Shown in pieces: positions 49,496-61,338 of a stretch of 64,000 bases of DNA; the first letter of the stretch is position 1; every line of letters starts with the position of its first letter. The DNA lies in NCBI RefSeq assembly GCF_009496535.1, contig NZ_WIDL01000002.1, positions 173,967 through 237,966 of the forward strand, written 5' to 3'. The notes beneath the pieces are model-generated. The model had not been told where the DNA came from. It ran no database searches and saw only the letters and a program-made list of their open reading frames with translations. Source of the stretch: Stenotrophomonas sp. MYb238 (GTDB taxonomy: Bacteria > Pseudomonadota > Gammaproteobacteria > Xanthomonadales > Xanthomonadaceae). A program made the translations under genes and the position numbers.

Positions 49496-49654
49496 GCGTG
49501 ACTGCGGGGCGGGGAATGGGGAGGAGGGAAGCGGGAATGTGGAAGGCCAGGCGATGGTGATCTCGCCGGCCTAGGCTGGCGGAGCGGACCGATTCCGCCG
49601 CCCACATGGCGCTCTCTTCCCATTTTCCGGGTCCCGCCTCCCTGCTCTCCTGCC

Positions 49655-51934
<2,280 letters not shown>

Positions 51935-52269
51935 GGGGGACTCCGACTGCGGTTGGAGACAATATGCGGCCTGACTGCACGTTTTCCATCACCCTACCGG
52001 ATGCCGGTGTTCAGACGGCGTTAGCAGTATGCCCAATGGTTGGGGATCCGTTGCGGCCGGTCGGCCGCCGGGGGCGTATCCCTACCCTGCACCACGGCAT
52101 TCTTTACCGGCACCGCGATCCGGCAGGAGTCACGCCAGGCAACTCCTGTCCCCTCCACATGGGCGCCGGCCGGGCCACAGCCAATGCCGCCGCCGTACCC
52201 ATATACGGAACGATGCGGACCGCCAGTGTCGGGACGGGGCGACGCGCGCACTGCCGGCGGCGACGCCGG
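51935..52269. other. Intergenic region between clpS and clpA
   Basis: This 335-bp gap holds no convincing gene. A perfect GCGGCCG-GT-CGGCCGC hairpin at 52053-52068 is present but has no T-run. A clpA promoter probably lies in the AT-richer bases close to 51960, though I cannot define it. Confidence 0.5.
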
Positions 52270-52590
52270 TCAGGCCTTCTCCATCGTGCACAGCAGCGGG
52301 TGCTGGTTCATGCGCGAGAACTCGTTGACCTGGGCGACCTTGGTCTCGGCGACCTCGCGGCTGTAGACCCCGCAGATGCCGCGGCCACGGGTATGGACGT
52401 GCAGCATCACCTGGGTGGCCTTGTCCAGGTCCATGGCGAAAAAGTTCTGCAGCACGGCGACCACGAAATCCATCGGGGTGTAGTCGTCGTTCAGCAGCAT
52501 CACCTGGTACAGCGGCGGCGGGGCGACCTCGGGCTTGCCGGGTTCCACCAGCAGGCCATGGTCGTTGTCGTGTTGGAGCTTGCGGGGCAT
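52270..52590 (-). CDS. clpS: ClpA adaptor protein ClpS
   Basis: A 106-residue protein. [40 protein letters not shown] and [20 protein letters not shown] are the conserved ClpS core, including the Asn-Asp and Met residues of the N-degron pocket. It delivers N-degron proteins to ClpAP. Confidence 0.97.
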   Translation of the reverse strand: MPRKLQHDNDHGLLVEPGKPEVAPPPLYQVMLLNDDYTPMDFVVAVLQNFFAMDLDKATQVMLHVHTRGRGICGVYSREVAETKVAQVNEFSRMNQHPLLCTMEKA

Positions 52591-52695
52591 GCGCGGAATT
52601 ATACCGGGTGGTCCCGGCGTACTGCGCCGAATTGGACGTGAACGCCCCCGTCAAAGCACAATTTGCGCCTGATCAACCAATCCCGCAGGGAAAGC

Positions 52696-53172
52696 ATGAA
52701 GAAGTACGTGACTGGAATGATGGCGGCGTGCGTGTTGGGCTGCATGGCCGGAACCGCCTTCGCCGGCGAACCGGATGCCGCAATCGGGCGGCTGCTCGAT
52801 TCGCTGGAATACAAGTACGAGGTCGACGACGACGGCGACTACCGCATGGTGTTCGACATGGAGGACGAGCGCACCCAGCTGGTGTTCGTGCGCTCCTCGG
52901 TGGAGACCTACGGCACCCACCGCATCCGCGAGATCTGGTCGCCGGGCTACAAGTCCTCCGGCCCGCAGCTGCCGGCGCTGGTGGCCAACCGCCTGCTCGA
53001 GGATTCCAACGACTCCAAGCTCGGCAGCTGGGTCAAGCAGGGCGACATGGCCATGTTCGTGGTCAAGATCGACGCCGATGCCAAGGCCGAGGTTCTCAGC
53101 GACGCCATCGATGCGGCGATCAAGAGCGCCGATGCGATCGAACTGGAACTGACGGCCAAGGACGAGTACTGA
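52696..53172 (+). CDS. Secreted YbjN-like protein of unknown function
   Basis: A 158-residue protein with a signal peptide ending GTAFA (residues ~17-22). The mature part is acidic and alpha/beta ([30 protein letters not shown], then [20 protein letters not shown]), reminiscent of YbjN-type or type III chaperone-like folds. It is probably periplasmic. AGGGAAAGC precedes the ATG. It ends 2 nt before the Nudix gene. Function unknown. Confidence 0.8.
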   Translation: MKKYVTGMMAACVLGCMAGTAFAGEPDAAIGRLLDSLEYKYEVDDDGDYRMVFDMEDERTQLVFVRSSVETYGTHRIREIWSPGYKSSGPQLPALVANRLLEDSNDSKLGSWVKQGDMAMFVVKIDADAKAEVLSDAIDAAIKSADAIELELTAKDEY

Positions 53173-53174
53173 GG

Positions 53175-53636
53175 GTGAACGCACTGGACTGCCAGCGCTG
53201 GGCGCCACACGTCACCGTGGCCACCGTGGTGTCCCGCGCCGGGCAGTTGCTGCTGGTGGAAGAGGAAAAGGAAGGACGGCGGGTGCTGAACCAGCCGGCC
53301 GGCCACCTGGACCCCGGCGAAAGCCTGGTCGAGGCCGCCGTGCGCGAGACGCTGGAGGAAACCGGCTGGGAAGTGCGGCCGACCGCCTTCATCGGCGCCT
53401 ATCAATGGGACGCGGCCGACGGCACGCCGTTCCTGCGTTTCGCCTTCGCCGCCGAGCCGGTGAGGCACCACCCGGAACGGCCGCTGGACGGCGGCATCGT
53501 GCAGGCGCTGTGGCTGAGCCCGGCCGCGCTGCAGGCCGACATGGCGCGGCTGCGCAGCCCGCTGGTCTGGCAGACCGTGTCGGACTGGCTGGCCGGGCAG
53601 CGTTTCCCGCTGTCGGTGCTGAGGCAGGTGCCGTGA
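53175..53636 (+). CDS. Nudix hydrolase (NudJ-like)
   Basis: A 153-residue protein with a complete Nudix box, G43-x5-E-x7-REx2EExG, in [20 protein letters not shown] then [24 protein letters not shown] and [11 protein letters not shown] match the NudJ group, which hydrolyses nucleotide pyro- and triphosphates and HMP-PP. It precedes mnmA with a 4-nt overlap, as nudJ-mnmA-hflD does in E. coli. The start is GTG 53175. Confidence 0.93.
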   Translation: MNALDCQRWAPHVTVATVVSRAGQLLLVEEEKEGRRVLNQPAGHLDPGESLVEAAVRETLEETGWEVRPTAFIGAYQWDAADGTPFLRFAFAAEPVRHHPERPLDGGIVQALWLSPAALQADMARLRSPLVWQTVSDWLAGQRFPLSVLRQVP

Positions 53637-54766
53637 GCCGCCCGGGCGTGGTCGTGGGCGTGTCCGGCGGTGTGGACTCCTCCGTCGCCGCCCTGCTCCT
53701 GGTGCAGCAGGGACTGGATGTCTCCGGCCTGTTCATGCAGAACTGGGCCGATGACGGCAGCGGCCATTGCCGTGCCGAGGACGACCGCCGCGACGCCGTG
53801 GCGGTCTGCGGCCGGCTGGGCATCGCGTTCCATTTCCGCGACTTCTCCGCCGAGTACTGGCAGGGTGTGTTCGCGCATTTCCTGGCCGAATACGCGGCCG
53901 GGCGCACGCCCAACCCGGACGTGCTGTGCAACCGCGAGGTCAAGTTCAAGCATTTCCTCGACGCCGCCCGCGAGCTGGGCGCCGGGCGCATCGCCACGGG
54001 CCATTACGCCCGGGTGGCGCAGTCCGGCGGGCGCTGGCGCCTGCTGCGCGGGGCCGACCGCGGCAAGGACCAGAGCTATTTCCTGCACCAGCTGGGCCAG
54101 GAACAGCTGGCCGCCACCCTGTTCCCGATCGGCCACCTGGAAAAGAGCCAGCTGCGCCGCATGGCCCAGGAGGCCGGGCTGCCGACCCATGCCAAGAAGG
54201 ATTCGACCGGCATCTGCTTCATCGGCGAGCGCGATTTCCGCCAGTTCCTCGGCCAGTACCTGCCCGCGCGCGAAGGCGATATCCGCGACCCGGACGGCCG
54301 GCCCATCGGCCGCCATCCGGGCGTGTTCTATTTCACCCTGGGCCAGCGCGAAGGCCTGAACATCGGCGGCGTGCGCGGCCGGTCGGCGGCGCCCTGGTAC
54401 GTGGTCGGCAAGGACGTGGCGGCCAACGTCCTGTACGTGGACCAGGGCCACGACAGCCCCTGGCTGCAGTCCAGCCGCCTGCAGACCGAATCCATGCACT
54501 GGATCGCCGGCGCCGCGCCCGCCGCCCGCTTCCGCTGCACGGCGCAGACCCGCTACCGGCAGCCGGACGAGCCCTGTGCGGTCACCGTGCGCGATGACGG
54601 CACCCTGCAGGTCGATTTCGACCGGCCGCAGCGGGCGGTCACGCCCGGCCAGTCGCTGGTGCTGTACGACGGCCCCGAATGCCTGGGCGGCGCGGTGATC
54701 GCCGCCACCGACGCGCCGCTGGAACAGCGTGCGTCCCGCCCCGTTTCCCTTGAGAGGCAAGCATGA
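53633..54766 (+). CDS. mnmA: tRNA-specific 2-thiouridylase MnmA
   Basis: A 377-residue enzyme. The PP-loop [15 protein letters not shown] is at about residues 9-23, the catalytic Cys99 in [13 protein letters not shown] and the second Cys195 in [18 protein letters not shown]-terminal [19 protein letters not shown] also matches. It thiolates U34 in tRNA-Lys, -Glu and -Gln. The GTG start overlaps the Nudix stop; the 3' end overlaps hflD by 4 nt. Confidence 0.97.
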   Translation: MSRPGVVVGVSGGVDSSVAALLLVQQGLDVSGLFMQNWADDGSGHCRAEDDRRDAVAVCGRLGIAFHFRDFSAEYWQGVFAHFLAEYAAGRTPNPDVLCNREVKFKHFLDAARELGAGRIATGHYARVAQSGGRWRLLRGADRGKDQSYFLHQLGQEQLAATLFPIGHLEKSQLRRMAQEAGLPTHAKKDSTGICFIGERDFRQFLGQYLPAREGDIRDPDGRPIGRHPGVFYFTLGQREGLNIGGVRGRSAAPWYVVGKDVAANVLYVDQGHDSPWLQSSRLQTESMHWIAGAAPAARFRCTAQTRYRQPDEPCAVTVRDDGTLQVDFDRPQRAVTPGQSLVLYDGPECLGGAVIAATDAPLEQRASRPVSLERQA

Positions 54767-55386
54767 GTTTTTCCTTCGACGACCGCGTACTGGCACTGGC
54801 CGGCATCGCCCAGGCCCTGCAGCAGGTGCGGCGCATCGCCGAGACCGGCCATTCCGATGCCGCCGTGGTGCGCACGGCCATGGACAGCGTGCTCCGCATC
54901 GACGCCCCCTCGCCTGCGGCCGTCTATGGCGACGGCCGCCAGCTGGACGCCGGATTGCGGCTGCTGCGCGACTACTTCGGCAACCAGGGCAAGGACGACC
55001 TGCTGCCGCGTCTGGCGTTGTCGGTGATGCAGCTGGAACGCCGCTTCGTGCGCGATGGCGCCACGGTCGCCAGGGTCCAGGCCGGCATCGCCGCCGCCGC
55101 GGCGCGGGCCGGCGAACTCGGCGACCCGGCCCATCCCGACGTGCTGGCGGCCATGGGCGGCCTGTACGCGGACACCATCAGCCAGCTCAAGCCGCGCATC
55201 ATGGTGCAGGGCAATCCGCATTACCTCGGGCAGGCCGGCGTGGTCGCCGAGATCCGCGCCCTGCTGCTGGCCGCGGTGCGTTCGGCGGTGCTGTGGCGCC
55301 AGCTCGGCGGCAGCTACTGGGATTTCCTGTTCTCGCGCAGGGCCATGCTGGAGGCGATCGGCCGGCAATTGCGCGGCGGCGCCTAA
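54763..55386 (+). CDS. hflD: HflD family protein
   Basis: A 207-residue protein, the normal HflD length. [40 protein letters not shown] and [20 protein letters not shown] are characteristic. E. coli HflD binds lambda CII and affects lysogeny, but its normal role is unclear. Gene order mnmA-hflD is widely conserved. Confidence 0.94.
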   Translation: MSFSFDDRVLALAGIAQALQQVRRIAETGHSDAAVVRTAMDSVLRIDAPSPAAVYGDGRQLDAGLRLLRDYFGNQGKDDLLPRLALSVMQLERRFVRDGATVARVQAGIAAAAARAGELGDPAHPDVLAAMGGLYADTISQLKPRIMVQGNPHYLGQAGVVAEIRALLLAAVRSAVLWRQLGGSYWDFLFSRRAMLEAIGRQLRGGA

Positions 55387-55438
55387 AGACCGCCCCCCCA
55401 CGGCCGATACTGCAATCGTGACTCTCCCGAGAACGTCC

Positions 55439-56629
55439 ATGTATTCACGCATTGCTATCCGCCTGGCCGCCCCGCTGGCCCTCACCCTCCTGCTGCCGCT
55501 GGCTGCGGCGTTCGCATGGCCCTCCGCCGTGGTCTGGGCGATCATGACCACGATGGTCCTCAGCTGGCTGGTGTTCGCCTACTGGAGCGTCTACAGCCAG
55601 TCGCAGCGGTCCCCCGAGCATGCCCGCGTGCTCAAGGAGCAGGATCAGCTGCTCAACGAACTGCGCAGCTTCGTCAGCAACGAGATCGACGGCTCGCGCG
55701 GCGAGATCGAACGCGCCCGCGAACTGATCCGCCAGGCCGTGTCCGGCCTGGGCAGCAGCTTCGATGCGATGAACCGCAAGTCGCGCCAGCAGAGCCAAGC
55801 GCTGGCCCGCATCGTCGACCGCGCCGGCGATGAAGGCCATGGCGGCGTCGACGTGGCCCGCTTCGCGCAGCATGCCAGCCACCAGATGGAACAGCTGGTC
55901 GAGGCGCTGGAGCAGGTCAGCGGCCAGAGTAGCAACACCGTGCAGCACATCGACCAGATGGCGCAGCACCTGGACGGCATCTTCGCCCTGCTCGAGGACG
56001 TGAAGTCCATCGCCGACCAGACCAACCTGCTGGCGCTCAACGCCGCCATCGAGGCCGCGCGCGCCGGCGAGGCCGGACGTGGCTTCGCCGTGGTCGCCGA
56101 CGAGGTGCGCAACCTGTCCGAGCGTTCGACCACCTTCAACGAGCAGATCCGCAAGCTGGCGCACAGCTCCAAGGACGCCATCGCCAAGGTCCGCGAGACG
56201 GTCTCGCACATGGCCTCGCGCGACATGGACCGCTCCCGCGAGGCGCGCCAGGAAGCGGCGGCCATGCTGGACAACGTGGCGGCGATCAACAATTCGCTGG
56301 GCGACGGCATGCGCGAGATCTCCGAATGCGGCCGCGCCATCGACAGCAGCGTCGCCGAAGCGGTGCGCGCCCTGCAGTTCGAGGACATCGCCACCCAGGC
56401 GCTGGGTGGCGTGCACACCCACCTGGACCGCCTGACCGCGATCAACCGCGAAGCCGTGGCGCTGCAGGAACTGCTGCACCGCAGCGGCGGCGTGCTCGAC
56501 AGCGAACTGGTGGCCGCGCTGCAGCGCACCGGCAGCCGCCTGCGCGAGATGCGCAACGAATGGGAACGTCCGCCGCACAAGCCGGTGGCGCAGCAGAGCA
56601 TGGGTGCGGGAACGGTTGAACTGTTCTGA
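55439..56629 (+). CDS. Methyl-accepting chemotaxis-type protein without sensor domain
   Basis: A 396-residue protein with two N-terminal membrane helices (about residues 8-25 and 30-50) and essentially no periplasmic domain. A long coiled coil leads to the signalling hairpin [40 protein letters not shown]. There is no C-terminal CheR-binding pentapeptide. It may sense membrane state or internal cues, or form part of a non-flagellar chemosensory array. ATG 55439 is used. Confidence 0.9.
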   Translation: MYSRIAIRLAAPLALTLLLPLAAAFAWPSAVVWAIMTTMVLSWLVFAYWSVYSQSQRSPEHARVLKEQDQLLNELRSFVSNEIDGSRGEIERARELIRQAVSGLGSSFDAMNRKSRQQSQALARIVDRAGDEGHGGVDVARFAQHASHQMEQLVEALEQVSGQSSNTVQHIDQMAQHLDGIFALLEDVKSIADQTNLLALNAAIEAARAGEAGRGFAVVADEVRNLSERSTTFNEQIRKLAHSSKDAIAKVRETVSHMASRDMDRSREARQEAAAMLDNVAAINNSLGDGMREISECGRAIDSSVAEAVRALQFEDIATQALGGVHTHLDRLTAINREAVALQELLHRSGGVLDSELVAALQRTGSRLREMRNEWERPPHKPVAQQSMGAGTVELF

Positions 56630-56918
56630 TTTCCCACGCGGCGAAATACCGACCCCGGCTCCGGCCGGGGTTTCGTCGTTGCAGGCCGCCTCCCCTGCGC
56701 AGTCCGCCGCCGCGGCGGACGAGGCGTATCCGGCCACCTTCCTGCCGGTAACGGGCAACGCGGGTGTTCCCCGCCCCGTATCGGCGCTGGAACGGCTGAT
56801 GGCCCTGGAGGCACTGGCGCAGCAGGAACTGGCCGGCGCCACGCGCCTGCAGGAAGCCGCCGCCCCCCGGCAGGACGACCTGCTGGCGATCCTGGTCGCC
56901 TGGGACCTCGCGCTCTGA
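56604..56918 (+). CDS. Possible small protein downstream of the chemoreceptor gene
   Basis: An open frame of 104 residues from a GTG inside the 3' end of the chemoreceptor gene, overlapping it by 26 nt. The C-terminal half has strongly coding-like codon choice ([20 protein letters not shown]), while the N-terminal part is Ala/Pro-rich. No family is recognised and the start is uncertain. It might be a small effector of the receptor. Confidence 0.35.
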   Translation: MRERLNCSDFPRGEIPTPAPAGVSSLQAASPAQSAAAADEAYPATFLPVTGNAGVPRPVSALERLMALEALAQQELAGATRLQEAAAPRQDDLLAILVAWDLAL

Positions 56919-57432
56919 CGCCGGCACTGGCGCGCGCGGGCAGCCTGCTCCACGGGCGGTGACGTCGTCTGGCGGTATCCGGTCGTCGTCGGGGAACTGA
57001 CCTCGAGCTCCCGCAGCTGCGATGGAAATGCCCTCTGCCGGATCAACCGGATGCGTTGCCCGTGCGTCGATGACGTCCGATCTGGTTTCCGCTGACGGAA
57101 CGATGCGCGGAGCGCCCGTTGCCGTCCGCGCCGCCTCCTCGAGCCAAGTGTCATGCGATGGCGGACCACGCTGATCGAGCAGCGTGGCGCGGCGCCTCAG
57201 GCAGCACAGGGGGCGTAGCAAAGAGCTCCGGCTTCCCTCCCCGGCGCGAGTGACAGCGCGGTGTCCCAAGCAGGAATGGGACCGTCGACTGCACGCGCCG
57301 GCAGCACCGACGGCAATGCCCACGTCGCGCTGACGCGGCTGTGCAGGGGAAGAAGAATTACCGTGGGGGCGGTGCCCCTTGAACCGGCCATCCAGCGCGG
57401 GCCGAGATGGAACAGGCCCGATACGCGGTCGG
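56919..57432. other. Intergenic region without a supported gene
   Basis: About 510 bp between the chemoreceptor operon and the convergent GGDEF-EAL gene. Open frames here look like GC-rich noise with no conserved features. I see no RNA gene or clear terminator. Confidence 0.5.
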
Positions 57433-60213
57433 TCAGAGCGCCACGGCCGGCCTGTCCGACGGGTGCGGCGACGACGGGTTCTGGCCGTTGCCGCACTGGC
57501 GCAGCCACTGCGCCATGTCGCGCGACGGCAGCGGGCGCGAGTACAGATAGCCCTGGATCTCGTCGCAGCCCTGGCGCAGGAGCAGCGCTTCCTCCTGCCG
57601 CGTCTCCACGCCTTCGGCCACCACCAGCATGCCCAGTGCGTGGCCGAGGTGGACGATGGCCTGGGTCACCTCGGCGGTGCCGGCGTCGTGCAGCATGCGC
57701 TGGACGAAACTGCGGTCGATCTTCAGGCGCTGCACCGGGAACCGGTTCAGGTAATGCAGGTTGGAGAATCCGGTGCCGAAATCGTCCACGGCCAGCAGCA
57801 CGCCGTTGCGCTCGAAGGTGTCGAAGCACTGGCGCAGCGCGTCGCTGTCGCGGATCAGCGCCGATTCGGTCAGCTCCAGTTCCAGCCGCTGCGGCGGCCA
57901 GCTGTGGCGCTCGCAGATGGCGATCACCTGCTCGGCGAAGCCGCGCTCGCGCAGCTGCATGGCCGAGACGTTGACGGCGATGCGTTCGAACGCCAGGCCC
58001 GCCGCCTGCCACACGGCCGCCTGGCGGCAGGCCTCGTCCAGCACCCACTCGCCGATGCGGGCGATTTCCCCGCATTTCTCGGCCACCGGGATGAACTCGG
58101 CCGGGCTGCATGGCCCCAGTTCCGGGCAAACCCAGCGCAGCAACGCCTCGATGGCCGGCGGCCGCGACGGGTCGACGTTGACCAGCGGCTGGTAGACCAG
58201 CTGGAACTCCTCGCGTTCGAGCGCGCCATGCAGCGCGTGCTCGATCTGCAGGCGCCGCTGGATGCCGGCCAGCGCATCCTGGCTGTAGTACTGGTAGGTG
58301 TTGCGCCCGGCTTCCTTGGCGGCATGCATGGCCGCGTCGGCCGCGCGCAGCAGCGTGTCGAAGTCGTGGTGGTTGTCGTCGGCGAGCGCGATGCCGACGC
58401 TGGCGCCGACCTTCAGCGTGGTGTCGCCGCGGTGCAGCGGCGAAGCCAGCGAGGCGATCAGCTTGCGCGCGACGTGGCCGGCATCGGCCGGGTCGGCGAG
58501 GTCGCGCAGCACCACGACGAACTCGTCGCCGTTGAAGCGCGCGAACAGGTCGGCGTTGCGCAGGTTCTGGTGCAGCCGCGCGGCGGCGGCCTTGAGCAGC
58601 ATGTCGCCGGTGGCATGGCCGAAGGTGTCGTTGATCGACTTGAACCCGTCCAGGTCGACGAACAGCATCGCCAGCACCCGGCCGTTGCGGTGCGAATCGG
58701 CGATGGCCTCCTCGGCCTGCTCGCGCAGCAGGATGCGGTTGGGCAGCCCGGTCAGCAGGTCGTAGTGCGCCAGCAGTTCGATGCGCTCGTTGGCCTCGCG
58801 CTCGCGGGTGATGTCGCGGAAAAGCACGACGAAACGCTCCGGCAGGCCTTCGCGCCGGTCCAGTTCGACCTGCACCTGCACCCATACGCGCTCGCCCGAA
58901 TGCCGGTAGAAGCACAGGTCCAGCTGTTCGGGCAGGCCGCCGCCGGCGATGCGGGTGAGCGCGGCCTCGAAGCTGTCGCGCGAATCCTGCGTGTAGAGCG
59001 CCAGCGCCTGCTCCAGCGTGACCGGCTCCTTGCGCAGGCCGTGGATGCGGTAGCACTCGTCGGTCCAGAGCATTCCGCGGGTGGCGACCTCGATCTCGCA
59101 GCCGCCGATGCGGCCGAGCGCGGACACGCGGTTGAGCAGTTCCGTGCGCCAGCGGATCAGGGCGTCGGTCTGGCGCTGTTCGGTGACGTTCTGCAGTTGC
59201 CCGATCACCCGCTGCACGCGCCCGGCTGCATCGCGCTCGGGATGCATCCAGATCCGCAGGTGCAGGCTGCCGGACTCCATCGGAGCGGGCGCCAGCACCA
59301 GGTCGAAACCATGCGGCTGGCCTTCGCGGTGCAGCCGCCGCCAGGCGGCCAGCACCTGGGCGCGGGCGTCGCCGTCGAGCAGGCACAGCCAGCGGCGGTC
59401 GCCGGGCAGGCTGCCGGGCGAGCGGCCGACCGCGGCATGCAGTTCTTCGGACCAGAGGAAACGGGCGCCATCCCGCTCCCACGACCAGGTGCCGAGGCCG
59501 GCGATGCGCTGCAGGTGGCGCAGTTGCGCCTGCTGTTCGTGCGCGCCGGCGTCGTGCGCGTCCTGCGGGCCGATCTCGATACGGATGCCGCTGATGCGCA
59601 GCGGCTGGCCGTCGGCCGTGCGCGCCACCACCTGGCCATGATCCTGCACCACGTGCCAGTTGCCGTCGCCGCGACGCACGCGCAGGCGGCAGGCATAGGG
59701 CATGGAGGCGTCGTGCAGGTGCGCCTGCAGCGCCGCCCGCTGCGCGGCACGGTCGGCGGGATGGACCTGGTCCAGCCATTCCTGCACGGTGCCGGGCGCG
59801 ATGCCCTGCCCCGCCTGGCCCTCCAGAAGGGCCAGCAGGTTGGCCGGCACGTCCCACTCCCACACGCCGTGCCCGGCTTCGTGCAGCAGCCTGGCCCAGC
59901 GCCCGTCGGCCAGCGCGACGGCCGGGGCGGCGGTGTACACGTAGGCGCAGACCGCGCCGGCGGGCGAGCGCGCCGCGCTCAGGAAGCCATCCAGGCGTTG
60001 CCCGCCAGCGGGAACCGCGCAGGGCAGCAGCCCCTGCGCGGCGACACGCTCGCGCAGCCCGAGCAGGGCGTGGCGATGGGCCTGCAGCCCGCGCGGCAGG
60101 TCCAGCGTGCGGGCCGCGGCATTGGCCGCCAATGGATGGCCCTCCGGATCGAGCAGCACGATGGCCCCCTCCATCGGGTGGCCCATCATGCTCGCAATCA
60201 CGCCCTGATCCAC
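57433..60213 (-). CDS. PAS-GGDEF-EAL cyclic-di-GMP protein
   Basis: A 926-residue soluble protein. There are three to four PAS-like sensor regions at roughly residues 1-490 (for example HGVWEWDVPANLL, GLGTWSWERDG), then GGDEF at about 495-655 (LTGLPNRILL, DLDGFKSINDTFGHATGD, active-site FNGDEFV) and EAL at about 665-910 (IEALLRW, DDFGTGFSNLHYL, VAEGVETRQE). The GGDEF loop is NGDEF, with the first Gly replaced, which may lower cyclase activity. EAL residues look complete, so phosphodiesterase activity is more likely. It has no membrane segment. Confidence 0.93.
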   Translation of the reverse strand: MDQGVIASMMGHPMEGAIVLLDPEGHPLAANAAARTLDLPRGLQAHRHALLGLRERVAAQGLLPCAVPAGGQRLDGFLSAARSPAGAVCAYVYTAAPAVALADGRWARLLHEAGHGVWEWDVPANLLALLEGQAGQGIAPGTVQEWLDQVHPADRAAQRAALQAHLHDASMPYACRLRVRRGDGNWHVVQDHGQVVARTADGQPLRISGIRIEIGPQDAHDAGAHEQQAQLRHLQRIAGLGTWSWERDGARFLWSEELHAAVGRSPGSLPGDRRWLCLLDGDARAQVLAAWRRLHREGQPHGFDLVLAPAPMESGSLHLRIWMHPERDAAGRVQRVIGQLQNVTEQRQTDALIRWRTELLNRVSALGRIGGCEIEVATRGMLWTDECYRIHGLRKEPVTLEQALALYTQDSRDSFEAALTRIAGGGLPEQLDLCFYRHSGERVWVQVQVELDRREGLPERFVVLFRDITREREANERIELLAHYDLLTGLPNRILLREQAEEAIADSHRNGRVLAMLFVDLDGFKSINDTFGHATGDMLLKAAAARLHQNLRNADLFARFNGDEFVVVLRDLADPADAGHVARKLIASLASPLHRGDTTLKVGASVGIALADDNHHDFDTLLRAADAAMHAAKEAGRNTYQYYSQDALAGIQRRLQIEHALHGALEREEFQLVYQPLVNVDPSRPPAIEALLRWVCPELGPCSPAEFIPVAEKCGEIARIGEWVLDEACRQAAVWQAAGLAFERIAVNVSAMQLRERGFAEQVIAICERHSWPPQRLELELTESALIRDSDALRQCFDTFERNGVLLAVDDFGTGFSNLHYLNRFPVQRLKIDRSFVQRMLHDAGTAEVTQAIVHLGHALGMLVVAEGVETRQEEALLLRQGCDEIQGYLYSRPLPSRDMAQWLRQCGNGQNPSSPHPSDRPAVAL

Positions 60214-60358
60214 GCGCTACCGCTCCAGTCATCCACCCGAGGTCCGGGAACCCTATCGATAACGGCAGTCCCGGAGGGAAATTGAGTACTGCGTCATCGC
60301 TCCCGGCGACGGCCCGTTAAGATGTCCGGGACAGATCACGCCGGTACCGCCACGGAAT

Positions 60359-61336
60359 ATGCACAACGGCCCCACCCTCCCGCGGCACGCCGCTTCCACG
60401 GACGCGGCGATGGCATGCCTGCAGCGCACCACCTACGGCGTGGTGGCCGGCGGCGGCGTGCTGATCCTGCTGTGCGGGCTGCTGCCGTGGGCCTGGGCGG
60501 CGATCCCGGCGCACCCGCTGGCCTGGACTGTGATCTCCGTCGCCCTGGTGGCCGCGTACATGGCGCTGGCACTGCTCCTGCTCCTGCCCCGGCTGGCGCA
60601 GGTACGCCTGCTGGCCGCGCGCGACCTGGCCGAACTCGAATCCAGCCGCAAGGCGCTGGAGACCGGCAACCGCGAACTGCAGGCCATGGCCGGGCGCCTG
60701 TTCTCGGTGCAGGAGGACGAGCGCCGCGCGATCTCGCGCGACCTGCACGACGACATCGGCCAGGCCGTCACCGCGATCAAGCTGGCCGCGCACGCGGCGA
60801 TGGACGAGGACGACACGCGGCGGCGCCGCGAGGACCTGGGGCAGATCGTGGAACTGGTGGATAGCACCGTCGTGCGCCTGCGCAACCTGTCGATGCTGCT
60901 GCGCCCGCCGCAGCTCGACGCGCTGGGGCTGGAGGCCGCGCTGCGCTGGCAGGCCGGGCAGCTGTTCCGTTCCTCGCCGGTGGAGCTGTGGATGGAGGTG
61001 GACGAGCTGCCGCAGCGGCCCGACAACGAGGTCGAGCAGGCCTGTTTCCGCATCGCCCAGGAAAGCCTGACCAACGCCCTGCGCCACGCCCTGGCCAGCC
61101 AGGTCCGGCTGAGCCTGGAGGACGATGGCGACGGCCGCCTGCGGCTGCGGGTGGTCGACGATGGCGAAGGTTTCGACCCCGACGGTCCGCGCGGGCTGGG
61201 GCTGGTGGTGATGCGCGAACGCGCGCAGAGCGTCGGCGGCTGGCTGCGCATCCGCACCGCGCCGGGCGAAGGCACCCAGATCGAACTGCACCTGCCCTAC
61301 CGTGCGCCGCAGGCGGCCGCCTGCCAGGGAGCCTGA
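60359..61336 (+). CDS. NarX/UhpB-type sensor histidine kinase
   Basis: A 325-residue kinase with two membrane helices (about 28-48 and 55-78) and no extracytoplasmic sensor. A coiled coil leads to the HisKA_3 box RRAISRDLHDDIGQAVTAIK with phospho-acceptor His130, then a HATPase domain (ACFRIAQESLTNALRHALAS, VVDDGEGFDPDGPRGLGLVV). The next gene starts 2 nt after its stop and carries a receiver domain, so the pair is the likely two-component system even though it lacks a NarL-type DNA-binding output. Confidence 0.92.
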   Translation: MHNGPTLPRHAASTDAAMACLQRTTYGVVAGGGVLILLCGLLPWAWAAIPAHPLAWTVISVALVAAYMALALLLLLPRLAQVRLLAARDLAELESSRKALETGNRELQAMAGRLFSVQEDERRAISRDLHDDIGQAVTAIKLAAHAAMDEDDTRRRREDLGQIVELVDSTVVRLRNLSMLLRPPQLDALGLEAALRWQAGQLFRSSPVELWMEVDELPQRPDNEVEQACFRIAQESLTNALRHALASQVRLSLEDDGDGRLRLRVVDDGEGFDPDGPRGLGLVVMRERAQSVGGWLRIRTAPGEGTQIELHLPYRAPQAAACQGA

Positions 61337-61338
61337 CG

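Noticed and set aside
57379-60285. 968-codon + strand open frame
   Set aside because: Antisense to the PAS-GGDEF-EAL gene, with no recognisable fold.
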